The translations under genes and the position numbers were made by a program. From the NCBI GenBank assembly GCA_012728915.1, contig JAAYEC010000003.1:62001-126000 (forward strand): 64,000 bases of DNA, in the 5' to 3' direction. Below are positions 17,094 through 25,107 of the stretch, in pieces. How positions within the stretch are numbered: the first letter of the stretch is position 1; every line of letters begins with the position of its first letter. The notes beneath the pieces were generated by a model. That model had not been told where the DNA came from and did not search any database. It was given only the letters and a program-made list of their open reading frames with translations. The DNA is from Deltaproteobacteria bacterium. Its GTDB lineage: Bacteria > Desulfobacterota > Syntrophia > Syntrophales > UBA2192.

Positions 17094-17453
17094 ATGAAGT
17101 CCAAGAAGATGTTCGCTGCCCTGGTATCCGTTCTGTTCGTGTTCGGTTTTGCGTCCCTGGCCCTTGCCGCCGAGAAGGAAGGCGGAGCAGACTACACGAA
17201 GGCAATCGTTCTGGGTTGCTCCGTGATCGCCGCCGGCATCGCGATGGGCTTTGGAGCCATCGGGGCCGGGCTGGGCATCGGGCAGGCCACCGGCGGCGCG
17301 TCCAATGCCGTGGGCAGAAATCCCGAGGCGCAAGGCAAGATCATGCTCACCATGATGGTCGGCATGGCCATGACGGAATCCGTCGCGATCTACGCCCTGG
17401 TCGTGTCGCTCGTGATTCTCTACGCGAACCCGATCATCAAGCTGCTCGGCTAA
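17094..17453 (+). CDS. atpE: F0F1 ATP synthase subunit c with signal-peptide-like extension
   Basis: The 119-residue proteolipid has two hairpin helices: [17 protein letters not shown] with the loop RNPEA, and [21 protein letters not shown], whose Glu95 is the ion-binding carboxylate. Residues 1-26 form a signal-peptide-like segment ending ALAA, before a mature part of ordinary c-subunit length. Ser96 and Tyr100 match sodium-type rings, but the position equivalent to the sodium-ligand Gln is Ile62, so proton coupling is more likely. The AGGAGG site is strong. It lies alone, 4.2 kb from atpZ and on the opposite strand. Confidence 0.94.
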   Translation: MKSKKMFAALVSVLFVFGFASLALAAEKEGGADYTKAIVLGCSVIAAGIAMGFGAIGAGLGIGQATGGASNAVGRNPEAQGKIMLTMMVGMAMTESVAIYALVVSLVILYANPIIKLLG

Positions 17454-17485
17454 ATCATCATATCCCCTGGAATCATCGGAAAAAG

Positions 17486-17531
17486 GGGAAAGAAGCGAAA
17501 TAAAAAGAGGCTTCTTTCTCCTTTTTTTTTT
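17486..17531 (+). terminator. Intrinsic terminator after atpE
   Basis: The stem GAAAGAAGC (17488-17496) pairs with GCTTCTTTC (17510-17518) and is followed by TC and a run of about ten T. It ends the monocistronic atpE transcript. Confidence 0.8.
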
Positions 17532-17534
17532 GCC

Positions 17535-17945
17535 TCAGTCCCCGTCCCGCGGGATCCTTGCCCGGAGGCCTTTCTTTTCCGACTGGCGCCGTTTTCCCTC
17601 GAGCATCTTTTCCTTCGCCCGTTTCGAGCGCTTGCGTTTTTGCCGGCGGATCTTCTCGACGCGGTCACGCTCGGCCTCGACGACACCTTTTTGCAGCTTC
17701 TCGATCCGGTCCAGCAGCAGGCGGCGCGCTAGGAAACGGTTCATCGCCTGGGAGCGCTCCCGCTGGCACTTCACGCTGAGCCCCGTGGGCAGGTGGACGA
17801 GCTGCACGCAGCTCGAGGTCTTGTTGACCTTCTGGCCGCCCGGGCCCGAGGACCGGACAAAGGTCTCCCGGAAGTCGCTCTCCGCGACTCCGAGGCGCTC
17901 CATCCTGTCGAGAAGAGCTTTTTCTTTTTCGGGCGAAACGGGCAT
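17535..17945 (-). CDS. Release-factor-like protein with GGQ domain (ArfB-like)
   Basis: This 136-residue protein holds the peptidyl-tRNA hydrolysis domain of class I release factors, with RSSGPGGQKVNKTSS near residue 31, and lacks the codon-recognition domains of RF1/RF2. A strongly basic C-terminal tail (QKRKRSKRAKEKMLEGKRRQ) resembles that of ArfB/YaeJ, which inserts into the empty mRNA channel of stalled ribosomes. Rescue of stalled ribosomes is therefore the likely role. The ATG at 17945 gives the usual family start (PVSPEKE) but has no Shine-Dalgarno site, because a heptamer array begins immediately upstream. Confidence 0.82.
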   Translation of the reverse strand: MPVSPEKEKALLDRMERLGVAESDFRETFVRSSGPGGQKVNKTSSCVQLVHLPTGLSVKCQRERSQAMNRFLARRLLLDRIEKLQKGVVEAERDRVEKIRRQKRKRSKRAKEKMLEGKRRQSEKKGLRARIPRDGD

Positions 17946-18031
17946 AGGGCAAAAGGCAAAAGGCAAAAGGCTAAGGGCTAAGGGCAAAGGGCTAAAGGTG
18001 AAGAGTCTATTGTCATACGCCCTTAGCCTTC
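17946..18031. repeat. Intergenic heptamer array, class GGGCAAA/GGCTAAG (copy I)
   Basis: A left arm of about eight words (17946-18004, such as GGCAAAA, GGCTAAG, GGGCTAA) and a short right arm (18017-18031, CGCCCTTAGCC) fill the spacer between the ACT gene and the release-factor-like gene. The array directly abuts both the start codon of one gene and the stop codon of the other. Confidence 0.8.
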
Positions 18032-18460
18032 TTAGAGGTTGTAAATCCGCTCCCCCACGAAGTTGATCCAGTGTTCCTTGAGGATCTCGGCGGCCTCTTC
18101 GTGGTTGTCGACGCCCAGGATCAGGATCGTTTCCTTCCCGATGCGCTCGATCGTCGTGTAGATGTAGTGGATGTTGATCTCCGCATCCATGAGGGGCTTG
18201 ACGATGGCGTTCATGCCGGCCGGGTGGCAGGGCACCTCGACGGCGAGCACCGGTTCAACCTCGAAGGCGAAGCCGAAGGTGTCGAGGACCTTTTCGGCCC
18301 TGTCGGGATCGTTGACGACGAGCCTCACGGTGCTGCTTTCGGCCGTGCTGGCCGCGGAGATCGCCTTGGCGCTGATGTCCTCCTTTTCCAGGACATCCAC
18401 GAGCTTCGCGAGCTGGCCCGGGATATTGGCCAGCCGTATGGAAATCTGCTTGATGGTCAT
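18032..18460 (-). CDS. ACT-domain protein of the 2-oxoacid oxidoreductase operon
   Basis: A 142-residue protein of two tandem ACT-like repeats (ISIRLANIPGQLAKLVDVL, then PGMNAIV-type second half with a VDNHEEAAEIL end). ACT domains bind amino acids or similar ligands. It lies 21 bases downstream of the gamma subunit of a ferredoxin-linked 2-oxoacid oxidoreductase, so it may sense branched-chain or other amino acids for that operon. It has no catalytic domain. The ligand is unknown. Confidence 0.8.
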   Translation of the reverse strand: MTIKQISIRLANIPGQLAKLVDVLEKEDISAKAISAASTAESSTVRLVVNDPDRAEKVLDTFGFAFEVEPVLAVEVPCHPAGMNAIVKPLMDAEINIHYIYTTIERIGKETILILGVDNHEEAAEILKEHWINFVGERIYNL

Positions 18461-18481
18461 GAAGGGCGGACTCCCCCCGGA

Positions 18482-19018
18482 TTAGTCGATATAGTCGTAA
18501 CCGGCCGAGAAGGCCTTCCGGTTGACCTCCATCGCCGCCTTCTTCCTAGCCCCCAGGATCGACTCGAGGCTCCTGAGGTAGGTGTCGGCGGACACGAGCC
18601 GCGTGGCCTTCACGTAGGCGCCCATCATCACGACATTCTGCACGCGGGGGCTTCCCAGCTCGGAGGCGATGCCTGCCGCGGGGATCTCGAAGAGCGTCAC
18701 GTCCGCGCGGTTCGGACGCCCCTCGACGATGGAGGAGTTCAGGAAAAAGGTCCCGCCGGGGGTGATCCTCGTCTGAAAGGCCATGAGGGAGGGGCCGTTC
18801 ATCGCTACGATGAAATCCGGCTGGGAGGCCACGGGCGATGCGATCTCCTCGTCCGAGACCGCGACGGTGCAGTTTGCCGTCCCCCCGCGGACCTCGGCGC
18901 CGTAGGAAGGCAGGTAGGTGACGTGGAGGCCCTCGTTCATGGCCGCGTGGGCGATGCTGTAGCCCATCATGAGGACGCCCTGGCCGCCGAAGCCCGCAAA
19001 GACGGTTTTAATCTGCAT
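18482..19018 (-). CDS. 2-oxoacid:ferredoxin oxidoreductase, gamma subunit
   Basis: The 178-residue gamma subunit opens with the family signature FAGFGGQGVLMMG and contains YLPSYGAEVRGGTANC. Together with alpha, beta and delta it forms a CoA-dependent oxidoreductase that converts a 2-oxoacid to an acyl-CoA and reduces ferredoxin. The ATG at 19018 has a GGGGGAG site and overlaps beta by 11 bases. The subunit mix resembles 2-oxoisovalerate (Vor) or 2-oxoglutarate (Kor) enzymes. Confidence 0.93.
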   Translation of the reverse strand: MQIKTVFAGFGGQGVLMMGYSIAHAAMNEGLHVTYLPSYGAEVRGGTANCTVAVSDEEIASPVASQPDFIVAMNGPSLMAFQTRITPGGTFFLNSSIVEGRPNRADVTLFEIPAAGIASELGSPRVQNVVMMGAYVKATRLVSADTYLRSLESILGARKKAAMEVNRKAFSAGYDYID

Positions 19019-19766
19019 GCTTCTCCCCCTTGCGGATGTCCTTGATCACCCCGATGGGAAAGGCCTGCGCCATCACCTCGTCGACCCATTTGCAGGACTC
19101 GGCGGCCGTCATCTTCCAGTTGGTCGGGCACTGCGACAGAACCTCGATCATGGTGAACCCGGCGCCGTCCATCTGGTACCGGAAGGCCTTCCGGATGGCG
19201 CGGCCGGCCCTCAGGATGTTCTGCGGCGAGTTCACGGCGCAGCGCTCGATGTAGGCCGTTCCCTCGAGCCGGGCGAGCACCTCGCTCATGCGGATGGGGT
19301 GCCCGTCAAGGGTTGCGCTGCGGCCCGGCGGCGACGTGGTGGACATCATGCCCAGCAGGGTGGTCGGTGCCATCTGGCCCCCCGTCATGCCGTAGACGGC
19401 GTTGTTGATGAAGATGACGGTGATGTTCTCGCCGCGGTTGGCCGCGTGGAAGGTCTCGGCCGTACCGATAGCGGCGAGGTCCCCGTCGCCCTGGTAGGAA
19501 AAGACGACCCGGTCGGGCAGCGTCCGCTTGATCCCCGTGGCGACGGCGCAGCCGCGTCCGTGGGGGGCCTCGAGCATGTCCACGTCGAAATAGTTGTAGG
19601 CGAGCACGGCGCAGCCCGCGGGCGGGACGCCGATCGTGATCCCGCGGATCCCGAGCTGGTCGACGGCGTCGCAGATCAGGCGATGGGTGATGCTGTGGCC
19701 GCATCCCGCGCAGTAATGGAACGGGGTGTTCTTGAGCGACCGGGGTCTGGAGAAGACCTTCTTCAT
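19008..19766 (-). CDS. 2-oxoacid:ferredoxin oxidoreductase, beta (TPP-binding) subunit
   Basis: This 252-residue subunit binds thiamine pyrophosphate. CAGCGHSITHRL is near the N-terminus, and the GDGDLAAIGTAETFHAANRG to FINNAVYGMTGGQ segment is the Mg-TPP motif. The ATG at 19766 is taken because the family starts close to the CAGCGH segment; a longer start would overlap the alpha gene. The partner subunits lie on both sides with near-zero spacing, so it is one transcript. Confidence 0.93.
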   Translation of the reverse strand: MKKVFSRPRSLKNTPFHYCAGCGHSITHRLICDAVDQLGIRGITIGVPPAGCAVLAYNYFDVDMLEAPHGRGCAVATGIKRTLPDRVVFSYQGDGDLAAIGTAETFHAANRGENITVIFINNAVYGMTGGQMAPTTLLGMMSTTSPPGRSATLDGHPIRMSEVLARLEGTAYIERCAVNSPQNILRAGRAIRKAFRYQMDGAGFTMIEVLSQCPTNWKMTAAESCKWVDEVMAQAFPIGVIKDIRKGEKHAD

Positions 19767-19773
19767 CGGCTGG

Positions 19774-20826
19774 CTACCTCTGGTATTCCTGGACGATCGC
19801 CTTGGCAAGCTCCGCCGGCGTCGGCACGATCCCGCCGGGACGACCGTAGAAGCCGACGCGCGCGCGTCCCTCCAGCGCGAGCTTCACGTCCTCGAGCATC
19901 TGTCCCGTGCTCATCTCGAAGACCAGGAAGCTGCCGATCCGCTCCGCCGTGTCCCGTATGATCTGCGCGGGGAAGGGCCACAGGGTGATGGGCCGGATGA
20001 GCCCGACCCGGTACCCCGAGTCCCTGAGCCGGTTGATGGCCCCCTTGGCGATCCGGGCCGCGATTCCGTAGGCGATGATGACGAGCTTCGCGTTGCCCGT
20101 CCGGAAGGTCTCGAAGCGGACCTCCTTCTGCAGGATCACGTTGTACTTGCGCACGAGCTTCCAGTTGTGCTCCTCCATCCGGAGGGCGTCTAGGATGAGG
20201 GCCCGCACGAACCGGCTCCTGCCCTCGCCGGCCCCCTTGAGCACGTATTTCTCGCTGTAGCGCCGGGGCCGAGGCTTGCCGAAGACGACGGGTTCCATCA
20301 TCTGGCCCGTCATGCCGTCGCCCAGGATCAGGACGGGGTTTCGGTAGGCGTCGGACAGGTCGAAGGCGTCCATGGTCAGGTCGGCGAGCTCCTGCACCGA
20401 CGAGGGGGCGAGCACGATCGTCCGGTAGTCCCCGTGCCCGCCGCCGCGGGTGGCCTGGAAGTAATCGCCCTGGGAGGGGAGGATGTTGCCCAGCCCCGGC
20501 CCGCCCCGCATCATGTTGACGATCACGGCGGGCAGTTCATCGGCGGCCAGCGCCGAGATCCCCTCCTGCTTGAGGGAGATGCCGGGACTCGACGAGGATG
20601 TCATGGCGCGGGCCCCCGCCGCGCTTGCCCCCAGCACCATGTTGACGGCGGCAATTTCGCTTTCGGCCTGGATGAAGGTCCCCCCCTCGGCCTGGCGCAT
20701 GTGCTCGGCCATGTACTCGGTGAGCTCGTTCTGGGGCGTGATGGGGTAGCCGGCGTAGAACCGGCACCCGGCGCGGATGGCGGCTTCCCCGCAGGCCCAG
20801 TTCCCGGAGATGAGGATCTTATCCAC
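19774..20826 (-). CDS. vorB: 2-oxoacid:ferredoxin oxidoreductase, alpha subunit (VorB-like)
   Basis: The 350-residue alpha subunit begins with GNWACGEAAIRAGCRFYAGYPITPQNELTEY, the pyrimidine-binding domain signature of Vor/Kor enzymes, and contains MRGGPGLGN and the domain II region GIAARIAKGAI. It has a GTG start and overlaps the delta gene by 8 bases, with GAGGT as its site. The length and opening fit 3-methyl-2-oxobutanoate (branched-chain 2-oxoacid) oxidoreductase. A 2-oxoglutarate enzyme cannot be excluded. Confidence 0.9.
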   Translation of the reverse strand: MDKILISGNWACGEAAIRAGCRFYAGYPITPQNELTEYMAEHMRQAEGGTFIQAESEIAAVNMVLGASAAGARAMTSSSSPGISLKQEGISALAADELPAVIVNMMRGGPGLGNILPSQGDYFQATRGGGHGDYRTIVLAPSSVQELADLTMDAFDLSDAYRNPVLILGDGMTGQMMEPVVFGKPRPRRYSEKYVLKGAGEGRSRFVRALILDALRMEEHNWKLVRKYNVILQKEVRFETFRTGNAKLVIIAYGIAARIAKGAINRLRDSGYRVGLIRPITLWPFPAQIIRDTAERIGSFLVFEMSTGQMLEDVKLALEGRARVGFYGRPGGIVPTPAELAKAIVQEYQR

Positions 20827-21031
20827 GATAGACCTCGATTGCCGCCTCGGGGCACGTGACGGCGCACAGCGTGCAGCCCGTGCACTCGTCCCCGTCCCCT
20901 GAGGCCACGGGGTGGTAGCCCCTGGAATTGAATTCCGCCGTCGCCACGATCAGGGCCTTCTTGCACGCCAGGATGCACAGGTGGCACTCCTTGCAGAGCT
21001 CCCTGTCGATGACGATGCGGGCTTTCGCCAT
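20819..21031 (-). CDS. 2-oxoacid:ferredoxin oxidoreductase, delta (2x[4Fe-4S]) subunit
   Basis: This 70-residue ferredoxin-like subunit has two motifs, CKECHLCILACKKAL and CTGCTLCAVTCPEAAIEV, that carry electrons from the TPP site to free ferredoxin. The first motif ends in ACK rather than the usual CP. The ATG at 21031 is preceded by GGAGGGG at 6 bases; longer in-frame starts run into the promoter. It is the first gene of the delta-alpha-beta-gamma-ACT operon. Confidence 0.93.
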   Translation of the reverse strand: MAKARIVIDRELCKECHLCILACKKALIVATAEFNSRGYHPVASGDGDECTGCTLCAVTCPEAAIEVYRG

Positions 21032-21070
21032 GGTGTCCCCTCCGCAGGAAAAAGGGTGATCAGGTTGTGC

Positions 21071-21099
21071 AATAGATCGTTTCCGGTTGCGAAAGTCAA
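21071..21099 (-). promoter_or_regulatory. Promoter of the 2-oxoacid oxidoreductase operon
   Basis: On the minus strand TTGACT, a 17-base spacer and TCTATT (4 of 6) lie about 40 bases before the delta-subunit start. The expected leader is short. Confidence 0.6.
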
Positions 21100-21119
21100 G
21101 TGATTTCTGAACGCTTGCC

Positions 21120-21148
21120 TTGACCGCCCGGAGGGGGCATAGTACAAG
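21120..21148 (+). promoter_or_regulatory. Divergent promoter for the RNase Z-like gene
   Basis: TTGACC, 17 bases, then TACAAG (4 of 6) reads towards the gene starting at 21238. It is back to back with the vor-type promoter, 20 bases away. Confidence 0.45.
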
Positions 21149-21237
21149 CGGAAGGCAGGCAGGGACGGCCCTGCGCACAGGTTGGGGCCGTCCGTCCATT
21201 TCCCGGGTTCGAGCCCGCGAGCCCCGGCGAGGCATCC

Positions 21238-22251
21238 ATGTTCAGTGCCCGACTCGTCAACGATCCCTTCGGAGACCCGGCCCTACTGCTCGAGGCGAGG
21301 TACCGCAGGGAAGCCCTCCTCTTCGACCTGGGGGACATCCGGGCGCTGCCGCCGCGAACGATCCTCAAGCTCGACCGGATTTTCGTCACCCACACCCACA
21401 TGGATCACTTCATCGGCTTTGATCACCTCCTGCGCGTCTGCCTCGGTCGCGAGAAACACCTGTTCCTCTACGGGCCGCCCGGCTTCATCGGCAACGTGGA
21501 GGGCAAGCTCAGGGCCTATACCTGGAACCTCGTGGAAAACTACGAGAACGACTTCAGGCTCGTGGCGACGGAACTTCACCCCGGCCGAAGGGAGACCGCG
21601 GAGTTCCGATGCCGCGAGGCCTTCCGCCCCCCGCCGCGGAGAAGCATCGGGGACTTCGACGGAACGGCCGTGGAGTCAGACGCCTATCGGGTGGATGCCG
21701 TTTTCCTGGACCACCGGGTCCCGTGCCTGGCATTCCGCCTGGAGGAGAAGCGCCGCGTCAACGTCAGAAAGAACGTCCTGGCCGAGATGGGCCTGCCGGG
21801 CGGCGCGTGGATCAATGAGCTGAAGGACGCCATCCATCGCAACGAGCCCGGTGAGAGCGCATTCCGCGTCTGGTGGAAAGGGGAGGGCCGCGGCGCGGTC
21901 GAACGGGTCTTTCCACTGGGCGAGTTGAAGGAGAGGATCACGAAGATCACGCCGGGGCGGAAGATCGTCTACGTCTCGGACGTGATCGGCAGCCCCGGGA
22001 ATGCGGGGCGCATCGTGGAATTCGCCCGGGACGCAGACGTCCTCTTTGTCGAGGCCTGCTTTCTCGAGGAGGACAGGAAGCGGGCCGGGGAGAAGTATCA
22101 CCTGACGGCACGGCAGGCCGGCCGGCTGGCCGGGCTTGCGGGTGTGAAGCGCTTCGTCCTGTTTCACCACTCTCCAAAATACAGGGGCGGGGAGGGGCGC
22201 TTCGAAGAGGAAGCGATGGGGGCCTTCCTCGAGGCGAGGAGCTCCGGATGA
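21238..22251 (+). CDS. Metallo-beta-lactamase-fold hydrolase, RNase Z-like
   Basis: This 337-residue protein carries the zinc motif VTHTHMDHFIGFD near residue 60 and a later VYVSDVIGSP (conserved Asp) and FHHSPKY (final His), the layout of the RNase Z/ElaC group of the metallo-beta-lactamase fold. RNase Z trims tRNA 3' ends. The middle is divergent and lacks an obvious exosite arm, so a phosphodiesterase with another substrate is possible. It has its own promoter and no operon partners. Confidence 0.75.
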   Translation: MFSARLVNDPFGDPALLLEARYRREALLFDLGDIRALPPRTILKLDRIFVTHTHMDHFIGFDHLLRVCLGREKHLFLYGPPGFIGNVEGKLRAYTWNLVENYENDFRLVATELHPGRRETAEFRCREAFRPPPRRSIGDFDGTAVESDAYRVDAVFLDHRVPCLAFRLEEKRRVNVRKNVLAEMGLPGGAWINELKDAIHRNEPGESAFRVWWKGEGRGAVERVFPLGELKERITKITPGRKIVYVSDVIGSPGNAGRIVEFARDADVLFVEACFLEEDRKRAGEKYHLTARQAGRLAGLAGVKRFVLFHHSPKYRGGEGRFEEEAMGAFLEARSSG

Positions 22252-22292
22252 GGGGGGCGATGAAATTCTGCCCGGGCCCTGGACCCTTGCCC

Positions 22293-22796
22293 CTAGACTC
22301 TCTCCACCTGGAACCCCTGCATCTCGATGGCCACGGCGCGCTGGAGGATCTCGATGGTGATCACGAAGAGATCTTTCCGGGGGTCGGCCTTCACGACCAT
22401 CCCCTCGATGTCCCTGAAGGGCCCGTCGAGGATCCGGGCCCGTTCCCCGGCTTTGGGGTAGCGGTAGTGCTGGATTTCCACTTTCGAGTCCACGAGGCGC
22501 CGGATGGCCTCGATTTTCTCATCGGGAACGGGGATGGGGATGTTGCCCCGGGCGGTCCCCAGGATCTTGACGACCCCGGGCGTTTTCAGGATGTCGAGCC
22601 GCTCCTGGTTGTCGGCCCTCATCATTTCAACGAACAGGTAGCCCGGGAACATGGGAAGCTGGATTCTCTTCCGGCGATCCTTTCTGCGGCTCCAGGTCTC
22701 GATCTTCGGCAGGAAGGCGTGAATTGACTTCAGCGTGAGGCCGTCGCAGGCCTTGCTCTCGTGGCGGCTTCTCGTGTGAACGGCGTACCAGGGCAT
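22293..22796 (-). CDS. NusG-family antiterminator paralogue (RfaH/UpxY/LoaP type)
   Basis: A 167-residue protein with the NusG N-terminal opening WYAVHTRSRHE, LPMFPGYLFVEM in the middle, and a KOW segment ILDGPFRDIEGMVVKADPRKD at the C-terminus. Genuine nusG lies with secE and rplK, which are absent here, so this is a specialised paralogue that probably acts on long operons such as surface polysaccharide clusters. Sugar-nucleotide genes lie 1.5 kb away on the other strand, which fits but is not proof. Confidence 0.82.
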   Translation of the reverse strand: MPWYAVHTRSRHESKACDGLTLKSIHAFLPKIETWSRRKDRRKRIQLPMFPGYLFVEMMRADNQERLDILKTPGVVKILGTARGNIPIPVPDEKIEAIRRLVDSKVEIQHYRYPKAGERARILDGPFRDIEGMVVKADPRKDLFVITIEILQRAVAIEMQGFQVERV

Positions 22797-22901
22797 CAGG
22801 CGCAGGCCTCCGGCGTTACAGGAAACAGGTTGACGGTCGAAGGGCCGGGGTGTCGAGGGCGGGCATGGATCAGATTCCCTTCTTAACAGCCGCTGCCCGG
22901 T

Positions 22902-23984
22902 TCATCCGGTGATGAACCGGGCGTCGACGATGATGTCCCCGCTCCGGCGGGAAACGCGCCGGATGTCCAGGGGGACGGCCTGATCAACGGTTTTCACGGC
23001 CAGCTCTCCGATGGCGTCCAGCCCCTTTCCGAAGATCTTCGGGGCGGAAATGACGATGAGCCGGTCGGCCAGCCGCTCCCGGATGAAGGAGGTCAGGACC
23101 CCGGCACCCCCTTCCACGAGAAGCGACGAGATCTCCCGCCTGCCCAGTTCCTCGAGAACCGCAGCGAGATCGACCTGCCTTCTCCCTGCGACCCGGACCT
23201 CGATCCCGGCGTCCGCGAGCAGCGCTCTCTTCTTCCGGTCATGCCCGGCGGTCGTGAACACCAGGGTCCTTGCCCGCTGCTGCCCCTGAAACACGCGGGC
23301 CCGGGGACCGATCTCCAACCTCGAGTCCACGACGACGCGCAGGGGGTCCCGGCCCCTGACGAGGCGGCAGGTGAGTTCCGGGTCGTCCTTGACGATCGTG
23401 CCCGAGCCCACGAGGATGGCGTCGTGCAGGCTTCGCAGGCGGTGGGCGAAGACCCGCGAGGGCTCGGAGCTGATCCACCGGGAGTGCCCTGTGGAGGTCG
23501 CGATCTTGCCGTCGATGGACTGGGCGAATTTGAGCGTGACAAAGGGGACCCGGGTCCGGATGTACTTGAAGAAGACCTCGTTGATCTCCCGGCACTGCGC
23601 GTCGAGGACGCCGGAGCGGGTCTCGATCCCGTGCCGCTTCAGCGTTGCGAGCCCCCGCCCCGAGACAAGCGGATTGGGGTCGATCGTCCCGATGACGACG
23701 CGGGCCGGCTTTTCCTGCACCAGCCGCTCGATGCAGGGCGGGGTTTTGCCGTGGTGGGTGCAGGGTTCCAGGGTGACGTAGACCGTTGCACCGCGGACCG
23801 GCTCCGTCGCGCTCTCGATGGCGTCGATCTCGGCGTGATTTTCCCCGCGGCGCCGGTGGAACCCTTTCCCGATGATGCGCCCGTCCTTGACGATCACCGC
23901 CCCCACGAGGGGGTTGGGCGAGGCCCAGGGCGCTCCCCGTCTCGCCAGGGCGAGGGCCGTTCTCATGTAGCTCTCGTCGGTCAT
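22902..23984 (-). CDS. ribD: Bifunctional riboflavin enzyme RibD (deaminase/reductase)
   Basis: The 360-residue protein catalyses the second and third steps of riboflavin synthesis. The N-terminal deaminase has the zinc site HAEIDAIE and PCTHHGKTPPC; the C-terminal reductase has DGKIATSTGHSRWIS and LLVEGGAGVLTSF. The ATG at 23984 follows GGGAG. It stands alone, without ribE, ribBA or ribH and without an FMN riboswitch upstream. Confidence 0.95.
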   Translation of the reverse strand: MTDESYMRTALALARRGAPWASPNPLVGAVIVKDGRIIGKGFHRRRGENHAEIDAIESATEPVRGATVYVTLEPCTHHGKTPPCIERLVQEKPARVVIGTIDPNPLVSGRGLATLKRHGIETRSGVLDAQCREINEVFFKYIRTRVPFVTLKFAQSIDGKIATSTGHSRWISSEPSRVFAHRLRSLHDAILVGSGTIVKDDPELTCRLVRGRDPLRVVVDSRLEIGPRARVFQGQQRARTLVFTTAGHDRKKRALLADAGIEVRVAGRRQVDLAAVLEELGRREISSLLVEGGAGVLTSFIRERLADRLIVISAPKIFGKGLDAIGELAVKTVDQAVPLDIRRVSRRSGDIIVDARFITG

Positions 23985-24072
23985 GCCCGGCTCCCGTTGT
24001 CGTTCGGCCCGCGATCTTCCTTTGTGGAATGACCCTTGCAATATCATGCGTCTTCGAGTGGCACGGCTTCCT

Positions 24073-24101
24073 ACTATACAAAAGCTGGGTCTCCTGCACA
24101 A
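24073..24101 (-). promoter_or_regulatory. Possible ribD promoter
   Basis: On the minus strand TATAGT (5 of 6) lies 17 bases after TTGTGC, which keeps only the TTG of the -35. The leader would be about 80 bases. Confidence 0.35.
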
Positions 24102-24282
24102 GATCAAATCGACTTCCGCGCCGGGCGCCGGGTCTCCGTCATGCGCAGGAGCCCATGACCGGCGGGCCGCTTTTATGCGATCAGTGCCCGAAGGGGGCCG
24201 CGGCTGTTTTCCGCTACCGCCCTGCGGTCCGGATGTGGTATATAACCGCAGCTTTCGACCCCGCGGCAGAATGGAGGATTTC

Positions 24283-25014
24283 ATGAAAGGCATCGTTCTC
24301 GCAGGGGGGCTCGGGACCCGCATGCACCCCCTGACCAAGGTCACCAACAAGCATCTTCTTCCCCTCTACCGTGAGCCGATGATCTACTACCCCATCCGCA
24401 CCCTCGTCAACGCGGGCATCGACGAGATCCTGATCGTCACGGGCGGCAACAACGCCGGGGATTTCTTGAAGCTGCTGGGAAACGGAAAGGACTTCGGCTT
24501 GAAGCATCTCAACTACACCTACCAGGAAGGGGAAGGCGGGATCGCCGCCGCCCTCGACCTGGCGGCGTACTTCGCCGACGGGGACAGGATCGCCGTCGTC
24601 CTGGGCGACAACATCATCGAAAAGAACATCCGACGGGCCGTCGAGGCCTTCAAGAAACAGCCGCGCGGCGCGAAGATCCTGCTCAAGGAGGTCCCGGACC
24701 CCCAGCGGTTCGGCGTGCCAGCCTTCGAGGGGGACCGCATCGTTCGCATCGACGAGAAGCCGAAGCAGCCGGCGTCGAACTACGCCGTCATCGGCATCTA
24801 CCTGTACGACGCCACGGTCTTCGACGTGATCAAGACACTCAAGCCCTCGAACCGGGGCGAGCTGGAGATCACGGACGTGAACAACCATTACATCCGCGAG
24901 GGTACGATCACCTGGGATGTGCTCGACGGGTGGTGGTCCGATGCCGGCACGTTCGATTCGCTGATGTACGCGGGCAACATGGTGGCCAGGACGGGCGCGA
25001 ACAAATTGGACTAG
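24283..25014 (+). CDS. Sugar-1-phosphate nucleotidylyltransferase (RmlA-like)
   Basis: The 243-residue enzyme has the nucleotidyltransferase signature KGIVLAGGLGTRMHPLT at the very start, VVLGDNII with the metal-binding Asp, and FGVPAF and DEKPKQPASNYAVIGIYLYD further on, as in glucose-1-phosphate thymidylyltransferases. It is shorter than RmlA of E. coli because the C-terminal allosteric part is reduced. The ATG at 24283 has GGAGG 6 bases away. It pairs with a cupin epimerase-like gene, so it probably makes an activated dTDP-sugar. Confidence 0.88.
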   Translation: MKGIVLAGGLGTRMHPLTKVTNKHLLPLYREPMIYYPIRTLVNAGIDEILIVTGGNNAGDFLKLLGNGKDFGLKHLNYTYQEGEGGIAAALDLAAYFADGDRIAVVLGDNIIEKNIRRAVEAFKKQPRGAKILLKEVPDPQRFGVPAFEGDRIVRIDEKPKQPASNYAVIGIYLYDATVFDVIKTLKPSNRGELEITDVNNHYIREGTITWDVLDGWWSDAGTFDSLMYAGNMVARTGANKLD

Positions 25015-25026
25015 GCGGCGGGTCAA

Positions 25027-25048
25027 CAGGCAAAGGACGAAGGGCAAG
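25027..25048. repeat. Short word-repeat patch (copy K)
   Basis: The words AGGCAAAGGACGAAGGGCAA between the two sugar-nucleotide genes resemble the GGGCAAA class. It is short, without an obvious opposing arm. Confidence 0.35.
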
Positions 25049-25107
25049 ATGGATTATAGAAGGATGCATCCCCGGGGCCCCATGAACGGTGCCTCACCGG
25101 AGGCGAC

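Noticed and set aside
17094-17453. Sodium-binding signature in the c subunit (Gln64, Glu95, Ser96, Tyr100)
   Set aside because: Aligned without gaps on the IGxGxGxG helix and the RxPEA loop, the residue at the sodium-ligand Gln position is Ile62 and Gln64 falls two positions later. Only the Glu-Ser and Tyr part of the motif is present, so sodium coupling is not supported.
21180-21237. tRNA-like T arm (GGGTTCGAGCCC) upstream of the RNase Z-like gene
   Set aside because: No matching acceptor, D or anticodon stems can be formed around it.
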